The notes under the pieces: model-generated
The model's database searches: none
Told to the model about the DNA's origin: nothing
The model's input: the letters and a program-made list of their open reading frames with translations, nothing else
Source: Candidatus Zixiibacteriota bacterium
Lineage (GTDB): Bacteria > Zixibacteria > MSB-5A5 > GN15 > FEB-12
Direction: 5' to 3'
Assembly: GCA_003641415.1 (NCBI GenBank)
Contig: QNAG01000015.1
Location: 1-20,464, forward strand
Length of the DNA stretch: 20,464 nt
Program-made: the position numbers and the translations under genes
Shown: positions 8,295 to 14,860 of the stretch, in pieces
Layout of the letters: each line of letters begins with the position of its first letter
Position numbering within the stretch: the first letter of the stretch is position 1

Positions 8295-10166
8295 TTACTC
8301 AACAAGGATTCCACAATAGGGACTAGGTCCACCTGTAAATAGAAAATCAACAAATGAGGTCAGATCACTGACATCAATGGGACCACCGGTTCCCTCCTGA
8401 CCGTTAATGTTCGCAGCTTCAAGAATTGGCGGTTCCGATCCACCAGTGAACAGATAGGCTACAAGATAGGTCAGATCAGCGATATTTGGTCCTTCACCAT
8501 TGTCGTCGACATCACCACAGATATATACGACCAGCGTAACATGCTGGCTGTCTGAAGTGTAAATATCAGCGACCTCAACATCCAAACCAGTCAACTGCCT
8601 TTCAATTAGTGGCGTACCGGTAATGGAATCGTCCTGAGGTGTTAGCCACTGGGGATAATTCGAAAATGTAATTGTGTGGGTTATATCGTCCGGATCAGAG
8701 AATTCCGGACTATAACTAAAGAGGACTCCGGATTGAATTAGGAATGAATCGGGCGAAATAATCTCAGGTGACATATTCAGGTTGAATCGGTGAGCCCAGG
8801 GAGCGCCGATAAACGGATGCGTCTCGATACGCCCGGAACTGTCGGCGGCCTGGATATAGTAGGCAACCTCGGATGCCCCCGGCTGCGCAGGTATAAAACT
8901 ATAGAATGAATCAGGTACCGACGTAGAAGACAACATGACAAAATCCCAGGGACCTTCATCTACGCTGTAAAAAACCTTCAACGAATCAGCAATCAAACCC
9001 GAATCCGAACAGGCTTCGATATTGACAGATATCGGGCGGTCTTCGTTTGGGTCAAACGTTCCAACTGTGGGAATGTGATTGATGAAAAGCATCCCGGGGT
9101 CTGGTACGCCCATAGTTCGGCAGTGGATGGCATCGTCGTCATACCACGAACCAGAGTAGCCGATTATCTCGTAGCCCGGCATAGCGTCCTCGTATGTCTG
9201 AAGGGCGTCATCATCCCAGGCGCTTCCGAATATCGGGACCAGCACCTTATTGTTCAAAATAAGCGAATTGGTATATGCGGTACCAACAGGACAGTAAATC
9301 CTAACAATTGTATATGGCTGCCCCCATGCCGATATCTGCTGCGATAGAAAATCAGCCCTTGCATTAAGAAGAGCATAGCTGGAGCTTGAAGCTGGCACAT
9401 CCTTTATCAGAATCGTGGTCGGATTGAGGAATTTAGCCCAGCAATCAATATGATGAATACCATACGATTCAATATAATCAAGCACAGTGTAGTCATTTCC
9501 CAAATAGTCATACATGCGGCTGTCAATTGTGGTCTCGCTGAGGCTGTCGTTTTCATTATAAACCAACCTTGTAGACATTGACATACCCAGTCCATCGGAC
9601 ATATGGTTGCCACCCGTAGTGACCAGTGGCATACCGTAAACATTCAAACCCCACTCCGCCCCGATAATCTGTGGAATGAGATCGTCATTTGGACGCGGTC
9701 GGTTATAGACATGATCGACAATAGCCTGACGCCCGTTTTGAAAGATAAACCAAGGACCATAATCGCGAGTCCACCATGTATCAGTAGCGGCGATAATAAA
9801 ATCGGTGTTGTCCATGTTGACTCCACCCGACGAGTATTCGTTGCTGGCAGTGGTTTGCTGGGATGAACTGCTTACAATCGTTACCACGACCAGGTCTTCC
9901 GACATTTCAGCTACCAATGATACTGGAATATGCAGAGGGTAACGGATAATGACTCCTGTGGAAGGTTCCCATTCGGCTGGATTGCGAATTTCGCCTATAG
10001 GGGGAGCTGTGGCTTTATGAGTCTTACCTACCTCATCGAGCCGTGTCATTTCTTCGTCAGTAAGCCCTATCGTGTAAACCTGTTCCTCAGGAACAGTATC
10101 GGCAAAGATAGTAAACGTAGCGGTTACAAAAAGAATAACTAATGTGAGCAAACTGGTTTGTTTCAT
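8295..10166 (-). CDS. Secreted peptidyl-arginine deiminase (PPAD-like) with Ig-like domains and C-terminal dockerin
   Basis: A 623-residue exported protein. Residues 1-22 form a signal peptide (KQTSLLTLVILFVTATFTIFA). Residues 55-365 are a PAD_porph/agmatine-deiminase-family catalytic domain (PF04371): D135 in WWTRDYGPW, H239 in HHIDCWAKF, N300 in AYTNSLILNN and the nucleophile C349 in AIHCRTMG match the Asp-His-Asn-Cys set of Porphyromonas gingivalis PAD. R156 and R158 (YNRPRPNDD) match the pair that reads a C-terminal carboxylate there. Free-agmatine deiminases are cytosolic and lack such a pair, so protein or peptide citrullination is the likelier reaction. Residues 375-462 and 466-549 look like two beta-sandwich domains. 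Residues 550-615 form a dockerin type I pair (GDVDDNG...DLTYLVAYLFTGG, and a degenerate second copy). There is no T9SS C-terminal domain. A weak GGTGG precedes the ATG. Confidence 0.9.
   Translation of the reverse strand: MKQTSLLTLVILFVTATFTIFADTVPEEQVYTIGLTDEEMTRLDEVGKTHKATAPPIGEIRNPAEWEPSTGVIIRYPLHIPVSLVAEMSEDLVVVTIVSSSSQQTTASNEYSSGGVNMDNTDFIIAATDTWWTRDYGPWFIFQNGRQAIVDHVYNRPRPNDDLIPQIIGAEWGLNVYGMPLVTTGGNHMSDGLGMSMSTRLVYNENDSLSETTIDSRMYDYLGNDYTVLDYIESYGIHHIDCWAKFLNPTTILIKDVPASSSSYALLNARADFLSQQISAWGQPYTIVRIYCPVGTAYTNSLILNNKVLVPIFGSAWDDDALQTYEDAMPGYEIIGYSGSWYDDDAIHCRTMGVPDPGMLFINHIPTVGTFDPNEDRPISVNIEACSDSGLIADSLKVFYSVDEGPWDFVMLSSTSVPDSFYSFIPAQPGASEVAYYIQAADSSGRIETHPFIGAPWAHRFNLNMSPEIISPDSFLIQSGVLFSYSPEFSDPDDITHTITFSNYPQWLTPQDDSITGTPLIERQLTGLDVEVADIYTSDSQHVTLVVYICGDVDDNGEGPNIADLTYLVAYLFTGGSEPPILEAANINGQEGTGGPIDVSDLTSFVDFLFTGGPSPYCGILVE
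8315..8518 (-). other. Dockerin type I domain of the deiminase
   Basis: Encodes residues 550-617. The first copy has a calcium-loop start (D-V-D-D-N-G) and the conserved helix N-I-A-D-L-T-Y-L-V-A-Y-L-F-T-G-G. The second copy carries an altered loop (N-I-N-G-Q-E-G-T-G-G) before D-V-S-D-L-T, so its calcium binding is doubtful. The helix is nearly identical to those of the SBBP protein encoded upstream. No cohesin gene is in the window. Confidence 0.75.
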
Positions 10167-10192
10167 AACACCACCGAAGAAAGCATATGGTT

Positions 10193-10222
10193 AGTATATT
10201 GTTGGTACTTGTAATAGTACAA
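10193..10222 (-). promoter_or_regulatory. Predicted promoter with overlapping palindrome TTGTA-N4-TACAA, deiminase gene
   Basis: The minus strand reads TTGTAC (10217-10222), an 18-nt spacer and TATACT (10193-10198), with the deiminase ATG 26 nt further on. A palindrome TTGTA-ATAG-TACAA (10209-10222, plus-strand reading) covers the -35. The same spaced palindrome occurs at 14186-14199 ahead of the XRE regulator, also over the -35. This is a candidate repressor site. Confidence 0.4.
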
Positions 10223-10505
10223 ACTGGGTTACAGAAGGTAATTTAATAGAAAATCCGATTTATGCAAATGAATCTTCTTCAGACCTTTCTGACGAGGAAT
10301 GCTGTTATGTGACTAAGCGTATGTACCAGAATATCCTTGCCGTTTATTTTGGTAATTTCATTAACGTCAGCCGTCACCAGAACGGTAGGCCAAGCGACCC
10401 GCCGTAGTTTACCACCCATCGAGCAGGTCAAACGGCCTGCCGCTTGACATATGAGGATGCGCGTCAAGTCGACAAGGCGGCTTGACTCATGGCTGACTTT
10501 TCCCA

Positions 10506-10542
10506 CGTAGGCTGGGGGCTTGTCTCCCAGCAATAGTCATTC
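10506..10542. repeat. Dispersed intergenic repeat, copy 1
   Basis: Matches 19542-19578 at 35 of 37 positions; the first 27 are identical. It contains an imperfect hairpin, GCTGGGGG...CTCCCAGC. The related tail (GAGCGGAATCGAGG, from 10559) is displaced by about 17 extra bases compared with copy 2. It lies outside any credible gene. Confidence 0.8.
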
Positions 10543-10583
10543 AACCAGGCGATGTCTGCGAGCGGAATCGAGGGACAGTGAAC

Positions 10584-10614
10584 AAAAAGCCCTCCGGCAA
10601 CCCGAGGGGCTTTT
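10584..10614 (-). terminator. Intrinsic terminator of the SBBP-repeat gene
   Basis: AAAAGCCCTCCGG (10585-10597) pairs with CCGAGGGGCTTTT (10602-10614) around a CAAC loop, with one wobble and one mismatch. On the minus strand the stem ends in CTTTTTG. It lies about 50 bp after the stop of the gene at 10664. The plus-strand side also ends in TTTT, so it could work in both directions. Confidence 0.8.
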
Positions 10615-10663
10615 CTCTTGAGAGATAACTCTACAGTTTTTTCGCTATATGATCATATAATTC

Positions 10664-13243
10664 CTACGGGCACACCGCCGGGTCGGGTCCACCGGTAAAC
10701 AAATAGGCTACCAAATATGTGAGATCTGCCACATCCAATCCACTGCTACCATCAACATCGCCTTCTTCTTCACATGGTGGTGGCGGGCCGCCGGTAAACA
10801 GATATGCTACAAAGTAGGTCAGGTCTGCAACGTCGATTGCCATGTCGTAGTTCACGTCTCCGCGGATTCCGTCATGGTTGCAGCAGGTCTCGCAGGCATC
10901 GCCGATACCATCACCGTCGGTGTCAAGCTGGTCAGGGTTGTAGTCCTCGGGACAGTTATCACAGACATCGCCGACTGTGTCGCTGTCGGTATCGGTTTGT
11001 GCAGGGTTGTAATCATTCGGGCAATTATCGTATTCGTCAGGTATGCCGTCCTCATCACTATCAGCACTAATCTTGGTCACAAAAGCATCATAATAACCTT
11101 GATATGTTCCCTGATACGGATTGAGGGTCGGAAAATTAGTGGATCGTGTTTCTCCCGTCACATATGCAGCCCCGGAAGTATCAACTGCGATGCCTCTGCC
11201 TTTGTCATTATCACTACCACCCAAGTAGGTGCTGTAAATCAGGTTGTCACCGGAATTGTTTAACATGGTAACAAAAGCATCCTGACCACCCTGATTAGCC
11301 CCCTGAAACGGGTTGAGCGTCGGGAAATCGGTGGACATTGTCTCACCCGTCACATACGCCGCCCCAAAAGCATCTACTGCGATGCCATAGCCATAATCAT
11401 AACTACTGCCACCCAAGTAGGTGCTGTAAATCAGGCTGTTGCCGGAACTGTTTAGTTTGGTGATAAAAACATCAGAATGACTATGTTTTGTTCCCTGATA
11501 TGGATTGAGTATCGGATAATCAAAAGAAAATGTATATCCTGTCACATATGCCATCCCGGAAGCATCCACTGCAATATCATAGCCTTTATCATTATCATTA
11601 CCACCTAAGTAAGTGCTGTAAATCAGACTGTTGCCGGAACTGTTTAGTTTGGTGACAAAAACATCTCTTTCACCCTGATATGTTTCCTGATACGGATTGA
11701 CCGTCGGAAAATCGGCGGAATATGTAAATCCCGTCACATATGCCATTCCGGAAGCATCTACAGCAATGCCTTCGCCATGTTCATAACCATCACCACCTAA
11801 ATATGTGCTGTAGATCAAGCTGTTGCCAATACTGCTTAATTTAGTGACAAAAACATCATAATTACCCTGCAATGTTCCCTGATACGGGCTGAGGGTCGGG
11901 AAATCGGTTGATTTCGTATATCCCGTCACATACGCCGCCCCGGAAGCATCAACCGAAATGCCATTGCCAACATCCTCTAAATCCCCACCTAAATAGGTGC
12001 TATAAACCAGACTGTTGCCGGAACTGCTTAACTTGGCAATAAAAACATCAATGTCACCCTGATTCGTCTGGTATGGATTTTCAGTCGGAAAATCGGTGGA
12101 TTCCGTATATCCAGTCACATATGCCGCCCCGGAAGCATCTACTGCAATACTATTACCATAATCATAATTATCACCACCTATGTAGGTACTGTAAACCAGG
12201 CTGTTGCCGGAATTGCTTAATTTAGTGACAAAAACATCAGAATTATTCTGTATTGTTCCTTGATATGGATTGAGCGTCGGAAAGTCGGTGGAATATGTAT
12301 ATCCCGTCACATACGCCGCCCCGGAAGCATCTACTGCAATGCTATTGCTTTGATCATATTCACTACTACCCCCTAAGTAGGTGCTATATGTCAATATCGG
12401 ATCAATCACAAGAGGTAGAGCCGGATCGTAATCACTACTGAGTTCAAACCCAAAGGAATTATCGCCTTGTAGTCTATAAATACCTTCTACTGGAATACGT
12501 ATATCACTTTCTACCTGATAAATAACAGGGCGTTGTTCAACAACTTTACCCCATTCGGTTTCAACAACCAAGCGGCCAACCGCATCTATTGAGAGGGACT
12601 TCGTTCCTTCGTACTGCACTGCAATCTGCGAAGGGTCAGCACCCGGCGAGATAATAAAATCGTACTCCATGTGAGTACCGTTGCCGTAATACTTCAGGTC
12701 GATGCCGTCATACACATTTTCATAGACGATTGCCTGGTAGTTGGGGACATCGGTGTGCCAATCGTTGGGATCATTGCCAATGAGGTAGTTGCATTTGTAA
12801 TCCATCTCCCGTAGACCAATCATACGAGGATTCGGATTAGAACCAACGAAGTTGGACTTGATGGCAATGGATTCAATACTGTCAGGTTCATGGTCAAAGC
12901 GGTCAGTTTGTAGGTCAGGTTGCTTGTCAACCTGACGATCTGAACCCATAGCAAGCTGTGGGGTACCCATTGGTGCGAAATCGACGGGTATATGACGTGT
13001 GAGCTGGTAGATGGCACCATCAGTTGTAAACCACATCATAGCCCCACCGGCATTGGCGCAATAGAGAACTTGCTCATCCCATTGTCCCTGGTTTTCCGTG
13101 AAGGCCAACGGCATAGAGGTGAAATTGCGGAGTACTGTGATTGACCGGTCATTGGCGATGGCACTAGCACACATTATGAGACATAGTGCGACTATTGCAA
13201 CTGGGAGAAGTTGGTGATTCTTTATAGGAAATACTCCTGACAT
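10664..13243 (-). CDS. Secreted SBBP beta-propeller-repeat protein with thrombospondin type-3 loops and dockerin
   Basis: An 859-residue exported protein. A signal peptide covers about 1-30 (LLPVAIVALCLIMCASAIA). Residues 40-280 are the N-terminal module usual for SBBP proteins (FTENQGQWDEQVLY, then YLIGNDPNDWHTDVPNY and DLKYYGNGTHMEYDFIISPG). Residues 283-725 hold seven SBBP repeats of about 63 residues (YSTYLGG, then VDASGAAYVTGYT, then FPTLNPYQG, then DVFVTKL). Residues 726-790 are thrombospondin type-3-like Asp-rich calcium loops (DEDGIPDEYDNCP and DTDGDGIGDAC). Residues 795-859 are two complete dockerin repeats. I infer a structural or adhesive surface protein; no catalytic residues are visible. 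The upstream ATG 13241-13243 lacks a Shine-Dalgarno, whereas AGGAG lies inside codons 2-4, 8 nt before an ATA codon at residue 7. A terminator follows the gene. Confidence 0.9.
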   Translation of the reverse strand: MSGVFPIKNHQLLPVAIVALCLIMCASAIANDRSITVLRNFTSMPLAFTENQGQWDEQVLYCANAGGAMMWFTTDGAIYQLTRHIPVDFAPMGTPQLAMGSDRQVDKQPDLQTDRFDHEPDSIESIAIKSNFVGSNPNPRMIGLREMDYKCNYLIGNDPNDWHTDVPNYQAIVYENVYDGIDLKYYGNGTHMEYDFIISPGADPSQIAVQYEGTKSLSIDAVGRLVVETEWGKVVEQRPVIYQVESDIRIPVEGIYRLQGDNSFGFELSSDYDPALPLVIDPILTYSTYLGGSSEYDQSNSIAVDASGAAYVTGYTYSTDFPTLNPYQGTIQNNSDVFVTKLSNSGNSLVYSTYIGGDNYDYGNSIAVDASGAAYVTGYTESTDFPTENPYQTNQGDIDVFIAKLSSSGNSLVYSTYLGGDLEDVGNGISVDASGAAYVTGYTKSTDFPTLSPYQGTLQGNYDVFVTKLSSIGNSLIYSTYLGGDGYEHGEGIAVDASGMAYVTGFTYSADFPTVNPYQETYQGERDVFVTKLNSSGNSLIYSTYLGGNDNDKGYDIAVDASGMAYVTGYTFSFDYPILNPYQGTKHSHSDVFITKLNSSGNSLIYSTYLGGSSYDYGYGIAVDAFGAAYVTGETMSTDFPTLNPFQGANQGGQDAFVTMLNNSGDNLIYSTYLGGSDNDKGRGIAVDTSGAAYVTGETRSTNFPTLNPYQGTYQGYYDAFVTKISADSDEDGIPDEYDNCPNDYNPAQTDTDSDTVGDVCDNCPEDYNPDQLDTDGDGIGDACETCCNHDGIRGDVNYDMAIDVADLTYFVAYLFTGGPPPPCEEEGDVDGSSGLDVADLTYLVAYLFTGGPDPAVCP
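10667..10861 (-). other. Dockerin type I domain of the SBBP protein
   Basis: Encodes residues 795-859. Two well-formed copies each begin with G-D-V and contain V-A-D-L-T-Y-x-V-A-Y-L-F-T-G-G, joined by a Pro-rich linker. The first has N-Y-D-M-A in the loop and the second D-G-S-S-G. Such domains bind cohesins in cellulosomal bacteria; in candidate-phylum genomes their partner is often unknown. Confidence 0.8.
11069..12397 (-). repeat. Seven in-frame SBBP repeats, about 190 bp each
   Basis: The coding DNA of residues 283-725 is a tandem array. Each unit carries the same order of short motifs (YSTYLGG, AVDASG, AYVTG, TDFPT, NPYQG, VFVTKL, SGNSL). Neighbouring units are highly alike at the DNA level; the stretch encoding S-G-N-S-L-I-Y-S-T-Y-L-G-G recurs with few changes. 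The array is suited to copy-number change by recombination. Confidence 0.85.
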
Positions 13244-13300
13244 ATACAGTCATTTCAAGTCGGTGAAGCGTAAGACCCTATCGCCACCTTACTTTTGTAC

Positions 13301-13329
13301 AACATACGCTAAAACAGCCCAAAAGTCAA
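13301..13329 (-). promoter_or_regulatory. Predicted promoter of the SBBP-repeat gene
   Basis: On the minus strand TTGACT (13324-13329, five of six), a 17-nt spacer and TATGTT (13301-13306, four of six). This leaves a leader of about 50 nt before ATG 13243. A gapless palindrome TTGTACAA (13295-13302) overlaps the downstream end of the -10 box and uses the same half-sites as the spaced palindrome at 10209 and 14186. Confidence 0.4.
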
Positions 13330-13393
13330 GGAAGCAGGACTGCGGCCAGCGCTGAATCGGACCATAACGATTAAGCCAGCCTGTCACCCTGAG

Positions 13394-13407
13394 CCCGCTA
13401 CGGCGGG
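13394..13407. repeat. Small CCCGC-TACG-GCGGG hairpin in the gap before the SBBP gene
   Basis: A 5-bp perfect GC stem closes a TACG tetraloop, a sequence known to be unusually stable as RNA. It sits after GTCACCCTGAG (13383-13393), which resembles the GTCATTCTGAG of the dispersed repeat at 19572, so it may be a fragment of that family. There is no T run on either strand, so terminator function is doubtful. Confidence 0.4.
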
Positions 13408-13465
13408 AAACATGACGATTGCTGCTATTACAAACGATAATGACAAAGATGAGTAACTTGGTGAA

Positions 13466-13891
13466 TCATACCTCTCTTTCAGTCCAGGCAATTAGTGATG
13501 ATGGCAATGTGTGTGCCAGGTACAGCAAACAAGCAAATGCCGGCAGCAGCGAAATGTTTATAGTGCCGGACATATATTCCTCGATCAACTCGCTCGCCAA
13601 AATAACCAAAAGGCAGAGAATGCTGAAGGCACTATAGGATCGCCGTAGTGATATATGCACAACCTGAGTTTCCCTTTCATCGAGATTCTCAATATTGGTG
13701 TGAACCAATCTCCATAAGCCCGTTTTTCCGTGAACATACAAGCAGCTTGCAATAGTGACAATCAATGCTAATACGCTAATAATCAAGAATTCGTTGGCAT
13801 GGGTTTGTTTGGCTGCGTAGAAAAAAACCAACATGAGAACCAGCGAACCGTAGTTGAGCAAAACCCCCGCTCTTCTGACTGATCTTGACAT
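13466..13891 (-). CDS. Small four-helix membrane protein paired with an XRE regulator (DUF2178-like)
   Basis: A 141-residue protein from ATG 13889-13891, chosen because AAGGAG sits 9 nt upstream; the open frame extends 14 codons more. It has four hydrophobic segments (LLNYGSLVLMLVFFYAA; FLIISVLALIVTIASCLYV; AFSILCLLVILASEL; ISLLPAFACLLYLAHTL) and a conserved-looking cytoplasmic stretch N-L-D-E-R-E-T-Q-V between helices 2 and 3. The D-E-R-E motif and helix spacing resemble DUF2178/DUF3796-type proteins, which regularly follow a YozG-like XRE gene. The biochemical role of these pairs is not known; I infer sensing or membrane-stress response under control of the adjacent regulator. It starts 13 bp after the regulator stop, so the two are cotranscribed. 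Confidence 0.7.
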   Translation of the reverse strand: MSRSVRRAGVLLNYGSLVLMLVFFYAAKQTHANEFLIISVLALIVTIASCLYVHGKTGLWRLVHTNIENLDERETQVVHISLRRSYSAFSILCLLVILASELIEEYMSGTINISLLPAFACLLYLAHTLPSSLIAWTEREV

Positions 13892-13904
13892 GATATTCGT
13901 CTCC

Positions 13905-14165
13905 TTATTTTCCGTTCTGACTCTTACGATCAAGCAACTCCTCGCTCAGTGGCCTCATTGGCTCAGTTGAAAATACTAAATCAATGGGCAAGCCAAAGCA
14001 TTCACTGATTCTGAAGGCCAAATCAAGACTAGGGTTGTACTCTTCTCTTTCCAGGTATCCAACGGTCTGGAAATTGACACCGATTTTTTTAGCCAGTTCT
14101 TTTCGGGAGATGTTTCGCTCCTGTCGAAGAACTGATATCCTATTGAATAGTTTTCGTGTTTTCAT
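13905..14165 (-). CDS. XRE-family helix-turn-helix regulator
   Basis: An 86-residue protein with one HTH_3 domain filling residues 8-65: RISVLRQERNISRKELAKKIG (helices 1-2), VNFQTVGYLEREEYNPSLDLAF (recognition helix and E-x5-P-S-L turn), then ISECFGLPIDLVFS. This is the short YozG-like type that lacks a sensor domain and usually precedes a small membrane protein, as here. There is no Shine-Dalgarno; the ATG (14163-14165) is 6 nt after a TATATT box, so the message may be leaderless. A palindrome over the predicted -35 suggests autoregulation. The same palindrome at the deiminase promoter makes that gene a candidate second target. Family confident; targets inferred. Confidence 0.88.
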   Translation of the reverse strand: MKTRKLFNRISVLRQERNISRKELAKKIGVNFQTVGYLEREEYNPSLDLAFRISECFGLPIDLVFSTEPMRPLSEELLDRKSQNGK

Positions 14166-14170
14166 ACATT

Positions 14171-14199
14171 GAATATAATATATTATTGTATATTTACAA
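14171..14199 (-). promoter_or_regulatory. Predicted promoter and operator of the XRE regulator
   Basis: On the minus strand TTGTAA (14194-14199), 16 nt, TATATT (about 14172-14177), then 6 nt to the ATG. The palindrome TTGTA-TATT-TACAA (14186-14199) covers the -35, which is a standard place for autorepression. A second AT-rich inverted repeat, AACATA...TATGTT, lies just upstream. Confidence 0.45.
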
Positions 14200-14250
14200 C
14201 ATATATTTTTATATTTATGTTATTTTTTTTAGTTAATCCAGCAGGGTAGT

Positions 14251-14309
14251 CCATAGGGCTTGTTGAGAGACCCCTTGTTTGAACCAGCCACCCGACGGAT
14301 AGCCTATGG
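14251..14309. repeat. Inverted repeat CCATAGG / CCTATGG
   Basis: Seven-base perfect arms (14251-14257 and 14303-14309) are separated by 45 nt in the 256-bp gap between the XRE gene and the small membrane protein. The rest of the gap is AT-rich (14200-14230) or GC-rich non-coding. The arms are short enough to be chance. Confidence 0.25.
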
Positions 14310-14421
14310 TTGACTCTTGACTTCCATCATCATAGCAGGTGGGGTACCGTAGTAAATTAGCCCGCGCGGCGAATTTGCTATCTGACGAGAATGTTTAGAT
14401 TAAAGACAGTTTCGACTTGTG

Positions 14422-14745
14422 TCACTTAGTGGTTAGAAGCACCGCCGCCCTATCCAATATAATATCGGGATCGTTTCTTTCGGTTGGGTCAAAGATCTCG
14501 TACCGAGATCCGCCGTTTTCGCCCTTATCGTTTTCTTCTCGTTCATCTTCGCTCATATAGATAACGTGCTCAATCGCTTCACGACCGTCAGCATTCTGAA
14601 ACTGTGTTACGATATGTCTACCCACCAAGCGGCTTCCAGGGTTAATCCACTCCTTGTCGAGCCAATGACGCTTTATGACCCAGCCACAGCACACGAAAAT
14701 TGCTGCCAGCAACGAACCTATAACGATGAGACTTAAAGAATCCAA
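14422..14745 (-). CDS. Uncharacterised single-pass membrane protein
   Basis: A 107-residue protein I do not recognise. Residues 4-25 (LSLIVIGSLLAAIFVCCGWVI) form one membrane helix followed by K-R-H-W, which suggests an N-out, C-in orientation. The remaining 80 residues are hydrophilic and acidic, with a short beta-like part (RLVGRHIVTQFQNADGREAIEHVIYM), a Glu/Asp/Gly-rich segment and the ending D-P-D-I-I-L-D-R-A-A-V-L-L. The ATG (14743-14745) is preceded by GGGAG at about 9 nt and by a predicted promoter with a consensus TTGACA. It is transcribed divergently from the NfeD gene, 115 bp away, and may share control with it. Real as a gene, given the Shine-Dalgarno, promoter and membrane helix; no function is proposed. 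Confidence 0.65.
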   Translation of the reverse strand: MDSLSLIVIGSLLAAIFVCCGWVIKRHWLDKEWINPGSRLVGRHIVTQFQNADGREAIEHVIYMSEDEREENDKGENGGSRYEIFDPTERNDPDIILDRAAVLLTTK

Positions 14746-14778
14746 TGGCGATCATCTCCCATCTAGCCCACAAACTAA

Positions 14779-14806
14779 ACTATGCGTTTTTGGGAGCCGA
14801 TGTCAA
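14779..14806 (-). promoter_or_regulatory. Predicted promoter of the small membrane protein
   Basis: On the minus strand TTGACA (14801-14806, consensus), a 16-nt spacer and CATAGT (14779-14784, four of six). It is back to back with the plus-strand promoter of the NfeD gene starting at 14826. Confidence 0.4.
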
Positions 14807-14825
14807 GATAGTTAACGAAATAGGT

Positions 14826-14854
14826 TTGACTTTCGCATTGCAGCAAGTGATATT
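14826..14854 (+). promoter_or_regulatory. Predicted promoter of the NfeD-slipin operon (leaderless)
   Basis: TTGACT (14826-14831, five of six), a 17-nt spacer and GATATT (14849-14854, four of six). Only six bases separate the -10 box from the ATG at 14861 and there is no Shine-Dalgarno, so transcription would start at or next to the start codon. Confidence 0.45.
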
Positions 14855-14860
14855 CTAAAC

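Larger units (their letters stand above)
10167..10663. other. Intergenic region with hairpins and dispersed-repeat sequence, 497 bp
   Basis: No gene is supported; the 84-codon minus frame at 10279-10533 is produced by repeat DNA. Contents in order: the deiminase promoter; two adjacent hairpins bounded by GTCAA/TTGAC (10427-10448, with a short loop; 10463-10486, six pairs with a 12-nt loop); the dispersed repeat at 10506-10542; and the terminator at 10584-10614. The hairpins may be part of the same repeat family. Confidence 0.5.

Noticed and set aside
10279..10533. 84-codon minus-strand open frame between the two dockerin genes
   Set aside because: Its first residues (M-L-G-D-K-P-P-A-Y) are encoded by the dispersed repeat and recur in an unrelated frame at 19.5 kb; no Shine-Dalgarno and no protein-like domain.
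10804..11263. Plus-strand frames rich in His/Arg/Cys or Val/Ile opposite the calcium-loop and dockerin region
   Set aside because: Antisense of Asp/Gly-rich repeat coding; the composition follows directly from the repeats.
11069..12397. Regularly spaced repeats considered as a CRISPR-like array
   Set aside because: The unit is about 190 bp, in frame, and encodes SBBP repeats; no 25-40 bp direct repeats with unique spacers.
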